In this document: positions 1 through 7,816 of the stretch, piece by piece
How the letters are laid out: the number at the start of each line of letters is the position of its first letter
How positions within the stretch are numbered: the first letter of the stretch is position 1
Origin: Prevotella sp.
GTDB taxonomy: Bacteria; Bacteroidota; Bacteroidia; Bacteroidales; Bacteroidaceae
Length of the DNA: 48,165 nt
NCBI GenBank assembly: GCA_017961115.1
Contig: JAGCXX010000015.1
Location: 1 to 48,165, forward strand
Direction: 5' to 3'
Position numbers and translations under genes: made by a program
Notes under the pieces: generated by a model
The model's database searches: none
What the model saw: only the letters and a program-made list of their open reading frames with translations
Told to the model about the DNA's origin: nothing

Positions 1-53
1 AAAAGCGAAGATTTTTATTTTCTTTCCCGAGGTGCAGCCTTACTTCGCGTGAG

Positions 54-84
54 CAAAGTTAGTGCAAAATTTTGATTATGCAAA
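54..84 (-). promoter_or_regulatory. Canonical promoter reading out of the left edge
   Basis: Read on the minus strand, TTTG (84-81) is followed by exactly 19 bp and then TAACTTTG (61-54). This matches the Bacteroidetes consensus TTTG-N19-TAnnTTTG. It lies just past the terminator of the macroglobulin gene and points to a minus-strand gene or RNA beyond base 1. No start codon for such a gene is identified in bases 1-53. Confidence 0.6.
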
Positions 85-149
85 AAAAAAGAGGATTTTG
101 TGAATAAACAGACCATTTTCGTCTGTTTTGACACAAAAATCCTCTTTTT
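82..149 (-). terminator. Large bipartite intrinsic terminator of the sigma/anti-sigma/macroglobulin operon
   Basis: A long inverted repeat pairs GAGGATTTTGTG (91-102) with CACAAAAATCCTC (132-144, one extra A). Inside it is a second perfect 8-bp stem, AAACAGAC (106-113) with GTCTGTTT (121-128), and a 7-nt loop. On the minus strand the outer stem ends in a run of about nine U. It starts 12 bases past the stop of the macroglobulin gene. Confidence 0.85.
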
Positions 150-160
150 GCCAGATAATT

Positions 161-3100
161 TTACTTGCTGGCTCTGATGAAACCACCTTTTGTCCGAGCT
201 GTGAACTCAGGAGCGTAAGCACACTGCACGGTGCATGTACCCATACCATATTCACCCTCTCTGTCAACATAGTATTCCGTTTCCAACACATGAACGCCTT
301 TATTCATGTGCTGAATGAAATAGAGGGTGGAACAGTCTTTCTTTTGGCTATAATAACCCCAGTGGTATTCACTGAGTTGGCTTACGGGTTCCAAGCACGA
401 AGCCCTCTTGTCCACCACCTGCACAAAGTCATAGTCGCGGTCGGCACGGATGGTGATGCGGACCTTGATTTTGTCACCCATTTTCAGTACATCACCTTCC
501 GACACCACCTCACGTTTCACAGTGAATCCAGAGGATGCGTCAGCTACCTTTTCCGACGGTTCCATTGACTGTATGTAGACGGCTCCCCATGAGGTGCCTT
601 CTGATGATTTGTCGATGGTCAGTTTCTGTGCATGACTATCGGTCAGCATGGTTTTCACATATCCCACAGGAGCCGTGGAGTGAGACATGCTGAGCAGTTG
701 TCCATCCAGTTGGAAGGTAGTTGCACGCTGATTCTTTTCAAATCCGATACCTCCTGCACTAAGGAAGGCATGGATGGCATCGATACTGTTGACCGACGTA
801 TTCCACAGCTGCGTACGTTTCTCCTGCAAGAGCCAGCGTTGCATCATTCTCACCGAAGTAGTGTCCTCGGGTGTGAGGAGCCTCACTGCCTCCATCACCA
901 TGACAACGGTGGGGATGCGGTAGTTGCGCCAGGAATAGTGTGCTTTGGGTGTGTCGAAATACATTCCCATCTCGTCGGTTGTCACAGCATGGTCAAGTAC
1001 GCTTTTCAGGTATTCGCGAGCTTTTGTCTTCTGGCCCTCTCTTGCCAAGACAACAGCACAAGCCGCCTTGCCATAAATGGATAAGTCCAACCGATGGTCA
1101 CAGAGATACGAGAGCAGGTATTTGCGCTCAGTCCGCTTTTGTTCTTTATGGTCTTTGTCCAGCAGTGAAGTGATGTAGAGATAATGCAGCATCTGTTCAT
1201 CAGGCTTGATGATGATTTGCCCGTCTTTTCCACGTTTCTTGTTCTGCGCATCCTGCTGTTTCATTTCTTTCACCTTCTTTGCTGTCAGTTTGTCAAGGTA
1301 TGCCATGCCACGGTCGATGAGTTGGCTTGTTGCATTGTCTATCTGTGCGAGGGAGGCGAGGCGTGAGAGGATTTCCATCACCGTGGTGGTGATGTAGGGC
1401 GAACTGTCCATGCCCTTGCACCAAGACCACCCACCGTCGGCACCTTGCAGGGCGCCCAACTGTTCTATGGCACTGTTGATACGCATCTTCAACGTAGGCA
1501 CATCAAAGTATTTCATCAGTTGGCGTTTCTGAGCCGCCTCATCGACCGCCTCAGCTGCCCATGGTGTCTCCTCCAGCAATACATTGCGCAACTCCTGATT
1601 TCTTGCCAAGGCACTCTCCAGACCTCCTTCGCTGTCCGCTTCGTCACGCCATTGCTCCATCACCTCTCTCAATTCGGGTTGTGAGTTCATTATCTGTCCG
1701 GCGACGGTATTGACATAGAGGGCTGATGCCTGCGAAAGCGCATCGTCATCAGGACGGGTGGCAAGGGTAGGAATGGCTCCCACGATGAGCCAAGCGGGAT
1801 TGTCGGTAAACTCTATGGTTATCTGGGTGGAGTCTTTGGATGTGGTGTCGCCGAGCGGGATATCGAGACGGGATGAGCCATGCATGGTGATGGGATACGT
1901 GGTGAGCACAGCCTCTCTGTTGGGAAGCACGGGCAGGTAGTGTTGTTCACCATCGCTGAAAGAGTCGCCACTGACACTCACCCTACAAATCAACAACGGA
2001 TATTGGTCAGTGGGCTGATAGCGGAAGTCTACCTTGGCTGATGAACCGCCTTCCACAGTGAAAGGTTTAGACGAAGACCACACCACCGTATCGGTCGATG
2101 GGTCGAGCATCTGAAGCGTTGCTGTTCCGCTGTGGTTTTGCTCACTGAGACAGGTGATGCTGGCGGCGATGACCGACTGGTCGCCACTACGCACAAAGCG
2201 CGGCATGTTCGGTTGCACCATCACCTCTTTCTGAGCCACCACGGTGGTGTCGTGTTGTACATAGTTGGCTTCTTTGTCATAGGCAAGGGTTAAGAGGCGC
2301 CATGTGGTGACGCTCTCAGGAAGAGTGAACGTCATCGTGGCAGTACCATCGGTGCCCGTGCGGAGTGTGGGCATGAAAAACGCCGTCTCGCTGAAGTTCT
2401 CACGCACCACCACCGGTTGTTGCTCGCCGCGGTTGCTGAGAATGTCTGCCGAATTGACCATGGTCGATGTCCCTCGGATGCGAATACGGCCTGCTCCTAC
2501 CACTACTTCTTTCAGAACAGTGGAAGGAGAAAGGACAATATTGAGATAACTGCCGGGATAAGCCTTCACGGTAGCAGATTTGTAACCTACATAGCTCACC
2601 AACAGAGACTGAGGATCACGCATTGCTATTTCAAATTCTCCGTCGATGTTGGTCAGAACCGTTTTTTCACTGTTTTTGATGGTTACAGTTGCGCCAATGA
2701 AAGGGTCGCCCATCTCATCCACCACGATGCCGCAGGCATAGCCCGACCGACCTTTGTGAGATATCTTTTTGGGCAACAGCCTCGAGATGGCCATCTTTTC
2801 TTGAATGGTTTGGTTGTTGCCTCTGAGTGTGGACAACAGAGGGTCGAAATAGCTGAATGATAAAGGCTGAAGCTTAGCAAGTTGTAGCGTTTCGCTGATG
2901 AGTGTTGTTTTAGTAAGGGTATATGGACTTCTCCATTGTGTCCCTGGAATGCGATATTGATTAAATGGAGAAAACCTAAGGGCGTTTTTGGAGATTCGGT
3001 CAAGCGAGGCATCATAGAGCGTAGCGAGCACATTGGCAGCGGCAGGTGAACCATCGGGGTGTGTCACTTGCAGTCGCCATTCCTCCTTTTGTCCAGGTGT

Positions 3101-6100
3101 GAGTCTGTCGCGAAAGGTCGTCCATTTCATTGTCAGGTGTTTATCGGGCAGCGGCATTTCAATGGTTGCTTGTTCATTGTAAACCTGTCCATCCTTGATG
3201 AAAGCTGTTGTGACAAACACCCCAGGACCATATTCCGGTCGGTAGCTCAGCATACGGGTATGAATCTCGTCGTTGAGCCGCATGATGCCTTGATCGATGA
3301 CTTGTTTGCCGGCGATGATGCTATAGACCAAATGCACATCTTGAAGTGATGTGCCAAATTGCAGTTTCACTGTGCCGCCGTCGGTGGGAAACCGACTGTC
3401 GCTCACAGCCAGGAAGGATGATGTGGGAGTACCCAACCGCTTCGCATTGAAGTCATGAACTAAAAAAGTTCCACTCACCGTGTCGCCGTCGCATATGGCA
3501 AATATGCGATGCTTGCCCGCTTGTGTTAGGGCTTGACATTCAGGCATTTCCATATACCTGTTGGACTCTGTGTGAAATACATTTGTGGGATTGTCAATAT
3601 AATAAGTGACATCTTCGTCAACGTCGAGTCCGATAAGGTCTTTCAATTGCCATTTAAACCGAAGCGGTTGGCCAACCTCCATGAAGGGAGAGGACATCTG
3701 AAGCGAGAGTGTTCGCTGACGGGTGGTGTACTTGATGTTTTGAGATATTTCGTGCGTCTCGCCTGCCATGTCGGTGACTATAGCGTTGATGCTGAAGACA
3801 AACTGATTCACTTTTTTTCCATTTCTTTCAACGTTGGGAAATTGAAGCGGAATACACAGGTTGGCAGTGCCATCGGCAGCGGTGTAGGTGGTATCGTCGG
3901 CTATGGAGGCTATCAAAGCCGCCCTGTACATCGACACCTCCTCGAAGAAAGAAGATGGTGATGCTACAGAGGAAAACAATGATACTTTATATGCCACTCG
4001 GGCACGATTGACGGAACCGCCAGAAAAAGTTCGGACATACAAAGGCAACCTGAGGGTATCGGCCTCCAACTGATTGCGGGCCAGAGGTTGGAATTGCAAG
4101 TCAAAAGTGGGCAATTTGTATTCTTCCACACCAAACATGCAATTGTTCATGCCATCCGCAGCGTCTGTTACTGGACTGGCGATAATATTATAGAAACCGC
4201 TTTTGCTCTTGTGTAGGGGGAACAGCAGTGTGGCTGTTCCGAATTCATCAGTGGTGACGACAGTATCAGCCACTATAGTGGAAGCAGGATCCATCAATTT
4301 CACCTGCAATTGCTCGCCCTGAAGCATTTCCTGATGATGGTTGCAATCGTTGAGAACTACAGCGACGGATGCCTGCACCTGTTGCCCTGGACGGTAGATA
4401 CTTCTGTCGGTAAATATGTGAATGAGCTTCTTCTTCGATGTCTCTTCTGTATAATGATGCGATGTCCAATTGAGCGGGAGAGAGAAATGGTCGTCATCGG
4501 TAAACGCATAAATACCGGAATACTGATTGCTGCAGACAACTTCTCCATGGCGGTCGGTGCGCACAATCTTTTTCGTCTTGTCGCCGAGTGAAAGACGTGC
4601 GTGGGGGACAGGCTTGCCTGTAGTGGTGTTGACAACGGCAAAGCGTATCATCTCGTCAGGCAATGCCTCCGAGAGCAGGGTAATGTCACTCACATGGAGA
4701 ATGTCATGGATGGTATTGGCCTCTTTCTTGTCTGTTTCCCATTGCATCAGATAGATACCAGCACCAAGTGCCGGAAGTTGAACACTGTCTTCAAAAATCT
4801 CGTATTCGGGATGAGAAGCCAATTGTTTGCTGCAGATAACTTCGTTTTTCCCATTGGCGTACTTCCGCAGGTCATTCAGTCTCTCTTCATCCATATATGA
4901 TGAATACAGCAGACGATTTTGCTGGTCTATATCAAGCCGTGTCAACTTGACGTTCACTTGTTTGATATTGCGTATATCCTTGAGTTTAACAACATAGGTG
5001 TGCTGTGATGGAATTTGACGGTCATGGGCTTCAATAAAAAGCTGTGGTTGGGTAAGTTGGCGTTTGAAGTTCTGGAGTTGCACCACATTACGCCAATTGC
5101 TCCATTTAGATATGTTGTTGTCAAGGAAAGCATTCAATTGCTCGGCTGAACAGTCCGGCATATCTCTCATTACATTGTAACGTCCGATAACCAGTTCGCA
5201 ACACTCTGGGAGGTCAGAATATAGTTGGATGAGTGAGTCAAGGCTTGCCAAATACTGGGTGCGTTGGTCCACCATCACATGCCCGTATTTGTTGTGATAG
5301 TCATCGGTTAATAGCCTGTAATCCAACACCATCTGTGCCTTGCGGTTTACTTTTTGTTTGTAGTAATCGCGGAGCATGGCCTCGTTGTCTGTTTCAAAGC
5401 CGATGACGGACAGCATATCGTGTCCGAAGATATCGCTGTCGTCTCCTAATTTGAGGAAAGGTTGCAAGATATGGGAATCCATCTGTGACAAGACATCGGA
5501 GTTTGAGAGCGCCTTCCGACGGTATTTCTCCGCCTCATCACTGCCAGGGTCGTTTTCTTCAAGGATTTTACTGAGTATGGTCTGATAGGTGGCGGCCAAC
5601 ATGGGAGCATGTGTAGCAGCTGATTGCTCTTCTGCGACGAGACGGCTGATAAAGGTGTCGAGCGAGTCGGGAGAGACTGTTCTCTGCAAGGAGCCGTACA
5701 TCAGTTCAGCAGTCAGCAGCTGACCATAGTTGTCCTCTGCTCTTGCCTTCATAGCGATGAGGCGCATCACCTCCATTTCCTTACGGGGAAGGTCGGTTTT
5801 GGCGAAACGGTTGGCCTCTTTCCACAAAGAGGCATAACTCCTGCGTGTGACATGGCCGAGTGGTAGCGATGCCGATACGTTGACACCTTTCAATTGCTTG
5901 GTGTCGGGGCTTAGAATGATTTCGCCTATATCAGTGACTTTGCAACAGTGCTCGTATGTTTGATAGCCCACGTGGGTAACACGGAGGATGACTTCCTGCA
6001 TCGGACATGGTATCACCACATAACCGTCATCGTTGGCAACACCATGGTTGACCTGACTGCTGTCCATAGGTGAGAGGAGGGCGACATTGGCATATCTCAA

Positions 6101-6445
6101 AGGCAAACCTTTTTGGTCCATCACTCTACCGATAAAGCGTAAGGAGTCGCGCTGCGTACATTCCACAAAAATATCATTGCCAAAGGTGATGATACGCATG
6201 GGATAGAAACCGCAGACCTGTCTGACGGCATCCTGAATGTTGGAAGTGTTGACATCTGTAGTTACACGGAAGTCTTCCAGGTCGTCATAGACGAAACTGA
6301 CGGTGATGCTGTCGCAGGCATCATCAATGGCGAGCAAAGCATCAGAGAGAGAACAGTCCTTGAATTGCTGGTTGATGGTCTGGGCTGTCAGGCCCTGTGT
6401 CATCAGAGCGATGAGCAATGCGATGAGATGGATGCGTCGTGTCAT
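161..6445 (-). CDS. Secreted alpha-2-macroglobulin-like protein with STN and carboxypeptidase-regulatory-like domains
   Basis: A 2094-residue exported protein. A signal peptide (about 1-21, ending LTAQ) precedes an STN-like domain (about 24-98) and a CarboxypepD_reg-like domain (about 102-190). A long body with MG-type beta-sandwich segments follows. A second CarboxypepD_reg-like insert (about 1230-1310) ends in EVVVGAG, which resembles the TonB-box region of SusC proteins. The terpenoid-cyclase-like helical part (about 1550-1950) contains GGWSWCKGMD. The expected CxEQ thioester motif is absent: around residues 1555-1575 the sequence reads LATRPDDDALSQ. It therefore belongs with macroglobulins that cannot form the thioester trap. 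The ATG overlaps the stop of the anti-sigma gene (ATGA), so the three genes form one operon. The family role is protease trapping or envelope defence; signalling through STN is inference. Confidence 0.85.
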   Translation of the reverse strand: MTRRIHLIALLIALMTQGLTAQTINQQFKDCSLSDALLAIDDACDSITVSFVYDDLEDFRVTTDVNTSNIQDAVRQVCGFYPMRIITFGNDIFVECTQRDSLRFIGRVMDQKGLPLRYANVALLSPMDSSQVNHGVANDDGYVVIPCPMQEVILRVTHVGYQTYEHCCKVTDIGEIILSPDTKQLKGVNVSASLPLGHVTRRSYASLWKEANRFAKTDLPRKEMEVMRLIAMKARAEDNYGQLLTAELMYGSLQRTVSPDSLDTFISRLVAEEQSAATHAPMLAATYQTILSKILEENDPGSDEAEKYRRKALSNSDVLSQMDSHILQPFLKLGDDSDIFGHDMLSVIGFETDNEAMLRDYYKQKVNRKAQMVLDYRLLTDDYHNKYGHVMVDQRTQYLASLDSLIQLYSDLPECCELVIGRYNVMRDMPDCSAEQLNAFLDNNISKWSNWRNVVQLQNFKRQLTQPQLFIEAHDRQIPSQHTYVVKLKDIRNIKQVNVKLTRLDIDQQNRLLYSSYMDEERLNDLRKYANGKNEVICSKQLASHPEYEIFEDSVQLPALGAGIYLMQWETDKKEANTIHDILHVSDITLLSEALPDEMIRFAVVNTTTGKPVPHARLSLGDKTKKIVRTDRHGEVVCSNQYSGIYAFTDDDHFSLPLNWTSHHYTEETSKKKLIHIFTDRSIYRPGQQVQASVAVVLNDCNHHQEMLQGEQLQVKLMDPASTIVADTVVTTDEFGTATLLFPLHKSKSGFYNIIASPVTDAADGMNNCMFGVEEYKLPTFDLQFQPLARNQLEADTLRLPLYVRTFSGGSVNRARVAYKVSLFSSVASPSSFFEEVSMYRAALIASIADDTTYTAADGTANLCIPLQFPNVERNGKKVNQFVFSINAIVTDMAGETHEISQNIKYTTRQRTLSLQMSSPFMEVGQPLRFKWQLKDLIGLDVDEDVTYYIDNPTNVFHTESNRYMEMPECQALTQAGKHRIFAICDGDTVSGTFLVHDFNAKRLGTPTSSFLAVSDSRFPTDGGTVKLQFGTSLQDVHLVYSIIAGKQVIDQGIMRLNDEIHTRMLSYRPEYGPGVFVTTAFIKDGQVYNEQATIEMPLPDKHLTMKWTTFRDRLTPGQKEEWRLQVTHPDGSPAAANVLATLYDASLDRISKNALRFSPFNQYRIPGTQWRSPYTLTKTTLISETLQLAKLQPLSFSYFDPLLSTLRGNNQTIQEKMAISRLLPKKISHKGRSGYACGIVVDEMGDPFIGATVTIKNSEKTVLTNIDGEFEIAMRDPQSLLVSYVGYKSATVKAYPGSYLNIVLSPSTVLKEVVVGAGRIRIRGTSTMVNSADILSNRGEQQPVVVRENFSETAFFMPTLRTGTDGTATMTFTLPESVTTWRLLTLAYDKEANYVQHDTTVVAQKEVMVQPNMPRFVRSGDQSVIAASITCLSEQNHSGTATLQMLDPSTDTVVWSSSKPFTVEGGSSAKVDFRYQPTDQYPLLICRVSVSGDSFSDGEQHYLPVLPNREAVLTTYPITMHGSSRLDIPLGDTTSKDSTQITIEFTDNPAWLIVGAIPTLATRPDDDALSQASALYVNTVAGQIMNSQPELREVMEQWRDEADSEGGLESALARNQELRNVLLEETPWAAEAVDEAAQKRQLMKYFDVPTLKMRINSAIEQLGALQGADGGWSWCKGMDSSPYITTTVMEILSRLASLAQIDNATSQLIDRGMAYLDKLTAKKVKEMKQQDAQNKKRGKDGQIIIKPDEQMLHYLYITSLLDKDHKEQKRTERKYLLSYLCDHRLDLSIYGKAACAVVLAREGQKTKAREYLKSVLDHAVTTDEMGMYFDTPKAHYSWRNYRIPTVVMVMEAVRLLTPEDTTSVRMMQRWLLQEKRTQLWNTSVNSIDAIHAFLSAGGIGFEKNQRATTFQLDGQLLSMSHSTAPVGYVKTMLTDSHAQKLTIDKSSEGTSWGAVYIQSMEPSEKVADASSGFTVKREVVSEGDVLKMGDKIKVRITIRADRDYDFVQVVDKRASCLEPVSQLSEYHWGYYSQKKDCSTLYFIQHMNKGVHVLETEYYVDREGEYGMGTCTVQCAYAPEFTARTKGGFIRASK

Positions 6446-7083
6446 TTGATGATGATGGTGTTGTCGTTGATGATGATGGTGAACTTCTCAAACTGATTGA
6501 GGCGACTGACGAAAGAGTCCATCGGCTGCTGCTGGTCCCATTTCACGTGAAGTCGCAGCCGTCTAGGTTCCTCTCGGTCAAATGAATAACTCATTCCATA
6601 AAAATCGGCAGTCTCCTGGATGATTTGCTCAAGCGATACATTGTCAAAAACGATTTTCTTTGCCGTGGGTTGGGGTTGTGATTCTGTGTGTGACAGGTTT
6701 TCTTTGGGTGTGGTGGAGTTAGCGGGAATTGGTCGCGTCTTTTGTGTAGTCTCTATTGGTTCCGCCTTGGGCACCATATGCCAGAAAGGCCATAAGGCAG
6801 CGATAGCCAATCCCGACACCATGATGCCAATGATGATGGCAGCACTTCTCCACCACTTATGATGGGTACTGACGGTGGTTCTTGATTGAAACTCCTTCCA
6901 TGCCGCATCCACATCATCTGGCTCATGCTCCTTAGCCCTCCTTGCATGGTAGGCACTGGATGCCAATGCCATGATTTCATAGTTTTGGCAGAGTTGTTCA
7001 TCGCTAAGCATCCTTTCCAAAATGTCGTCGCTGTATTTTTCAGGATGCTCGATTATGTCGAGCTGTTGCGTAATCTTATCCAT
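6442..7083 (-). CDS. Short anti-sigma-factor-like membrane protein with C-terminal DUF4974 domain
   Basis: A 213-residue protein. The cytoplasmic N-terminus (1-78) would bind the sigma factor, a single membrane segment lies at about 80-101, and a Pro/Thr/Gln-rich linker follows (about 105-143). The C-terminal DUF4974-type domain (about 144-213) begins IVFDNVSLEQIIQETADFYG. The FecR domain that normally sits between membrane segment and DUF4974 is missing, and 213 residues is short against the usual 300-400. It overlaps the sigma gene by 8 bp and the macroglobulin gene by 4 bp. DUF4974 and STN domains are fold relatives, so it probably contacts the STN domain of the downstream product, as FecR proteins contact TonB receptors (inference). 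Confidence 0.75.
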   Translation of the reverse strand: MDKITQQLDIIEHPEKYSDDILERMLSDEQLCQNYEIMALASSAYHARRAKEHEPDDVDAAWKEFQSRTTVSTHHKWWRSAAIIIGIMVSGLAIAALWPFWHMVPKAEPIETTQKTRPIPANSTTPKENLSHTESQPQPTAKKIVFDNVSLEQIIQETADFYGMSYSFDREEPRRLRLHVKWDQQQPMDSFVSRLNQFEKFTIIINDNTIIIK

Positions 7084-7600
7084 GGCTTTGTGGGTTAGAG
7101 TCTTGAGGTGTGGGAGGATCTTGATGGATGAAATGTGTTTTCAGCAGGTTGATGGCTTTCGCCAGATGCTTGTAGACTGCTGCCTTGCTGATATCCAGCG
7201 AGTCGGCAATCTCTTGGTAGGTGAGATGGCGGTCATGGCGCAGTTCGAAAACTTTCCGGGTTTGTGGAGGTAGTTGTGTCTCCACCACATGGAGGATTTC
7301 ATCATATATTTGTTGGTCATTGGCAATATTGAATGATGGCTGTAGGGTCAGAGGGTAAAGGCGTAGTATTTTTTCTGTTGTCTTCTTATGCTGTATGACG
7401 TCAAGGCATCGGTTTCTCACACAAGTGAGCAGATAGCGCTGGCTGTCGGGCGGTAGGGTAATGCGCCCGTCACCGATGCGAAGCATGATGTCGCTCACGA
7501 CATCCTTACTTTCCTCATCGTCGCCAAGCAAACTGCGGGCCATACGTATCATTGCCACATAGTTGCTCTTGAACAACTTTTCGAATTGCCTATTGTCCAT
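7076..7600 (-). CDS. ECF-type RNA polymerase sigma-70 factor
   Basis: A 174-residue protein with sigma-70 region 2 (about 8-75: a helix with DDEESKDVVSDIMLRI, then RYLLTCVRNRCLDVI) and region 4 (about 105-160: QLPPQTRKVFELRHDRHLTYQEIADSLDIS, a helix-turn-helix). The start is placed at MDNRQFEKLFK (ATG ending at 7600; an ATG directly before it at 7603 is equally possible). The open frame extends 24 codons further upstream without family-like sequence. It is the first gene of the sigma/anti-sigma/macroglobulin operon. In Bacteroidales such factors usually serve SusC/SusD loci; here the partner is a macroglobulin. No clear TAnnTTTG box was found upstream. Confidence 0.88.
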   Translation of the reverse strand: MDNRQFEKLFKSNYVAMIRMARSLLGDDEESKDVVSDIMLRIGDGRITLPPDSQRYLLTCVRNRCLDVIQHKKTTEKILRLYPLTLQPSFNIANDQQIYDEILHVVETQLPPQTRKVFELRHDRHLTYQEIADSLDISKAAVYKHLAKAINLLKTHFIHQDPPTPQDSNPQSHG

Positions 7601-7816
7601 CATCGCTTTATCATATAACGGATAAATTCGTGAAAAACCAACCCCATAAAGCTGTTTTTTTGAAATTTCCACTAAAAAATCTTACAAAAGTGATGAAAAT
7701 CCTAAAATATTTGTTGACACTATTGATATTTTTATGATGTTTTTATTAACGTTTTTATTTAAAATTGATATTTTTGTGTACTTTTGCCAATGGACAACTA
7801 ATTACTAAAGCAAACA
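7601..7816. promoter_or_regulatory. Divergent AT-rich intergenic region between sigma factor and pectate lyase
   Basis: Two possible -7 boxes face the pectate lyase: TATTTTTG (7769-7776) and TACTTTTG (7779-7786). Neither has a TTTG at the ideal 19-bp spacing. A three-codon ORF (ATG GAC AAC TAA, 7790-7801) lies in the leader and is probably chance. No convincing minus-strand promoter was seen for the sigma gene. Confidence 0.4.

Noticed and set aside
7790-7801. Three-codon ORF (ATG GAC AAC TAA) in the pectate lyase leader.
   Set aside because: Chance occurrence is likely at this length and no regulatory structure accompanies it.
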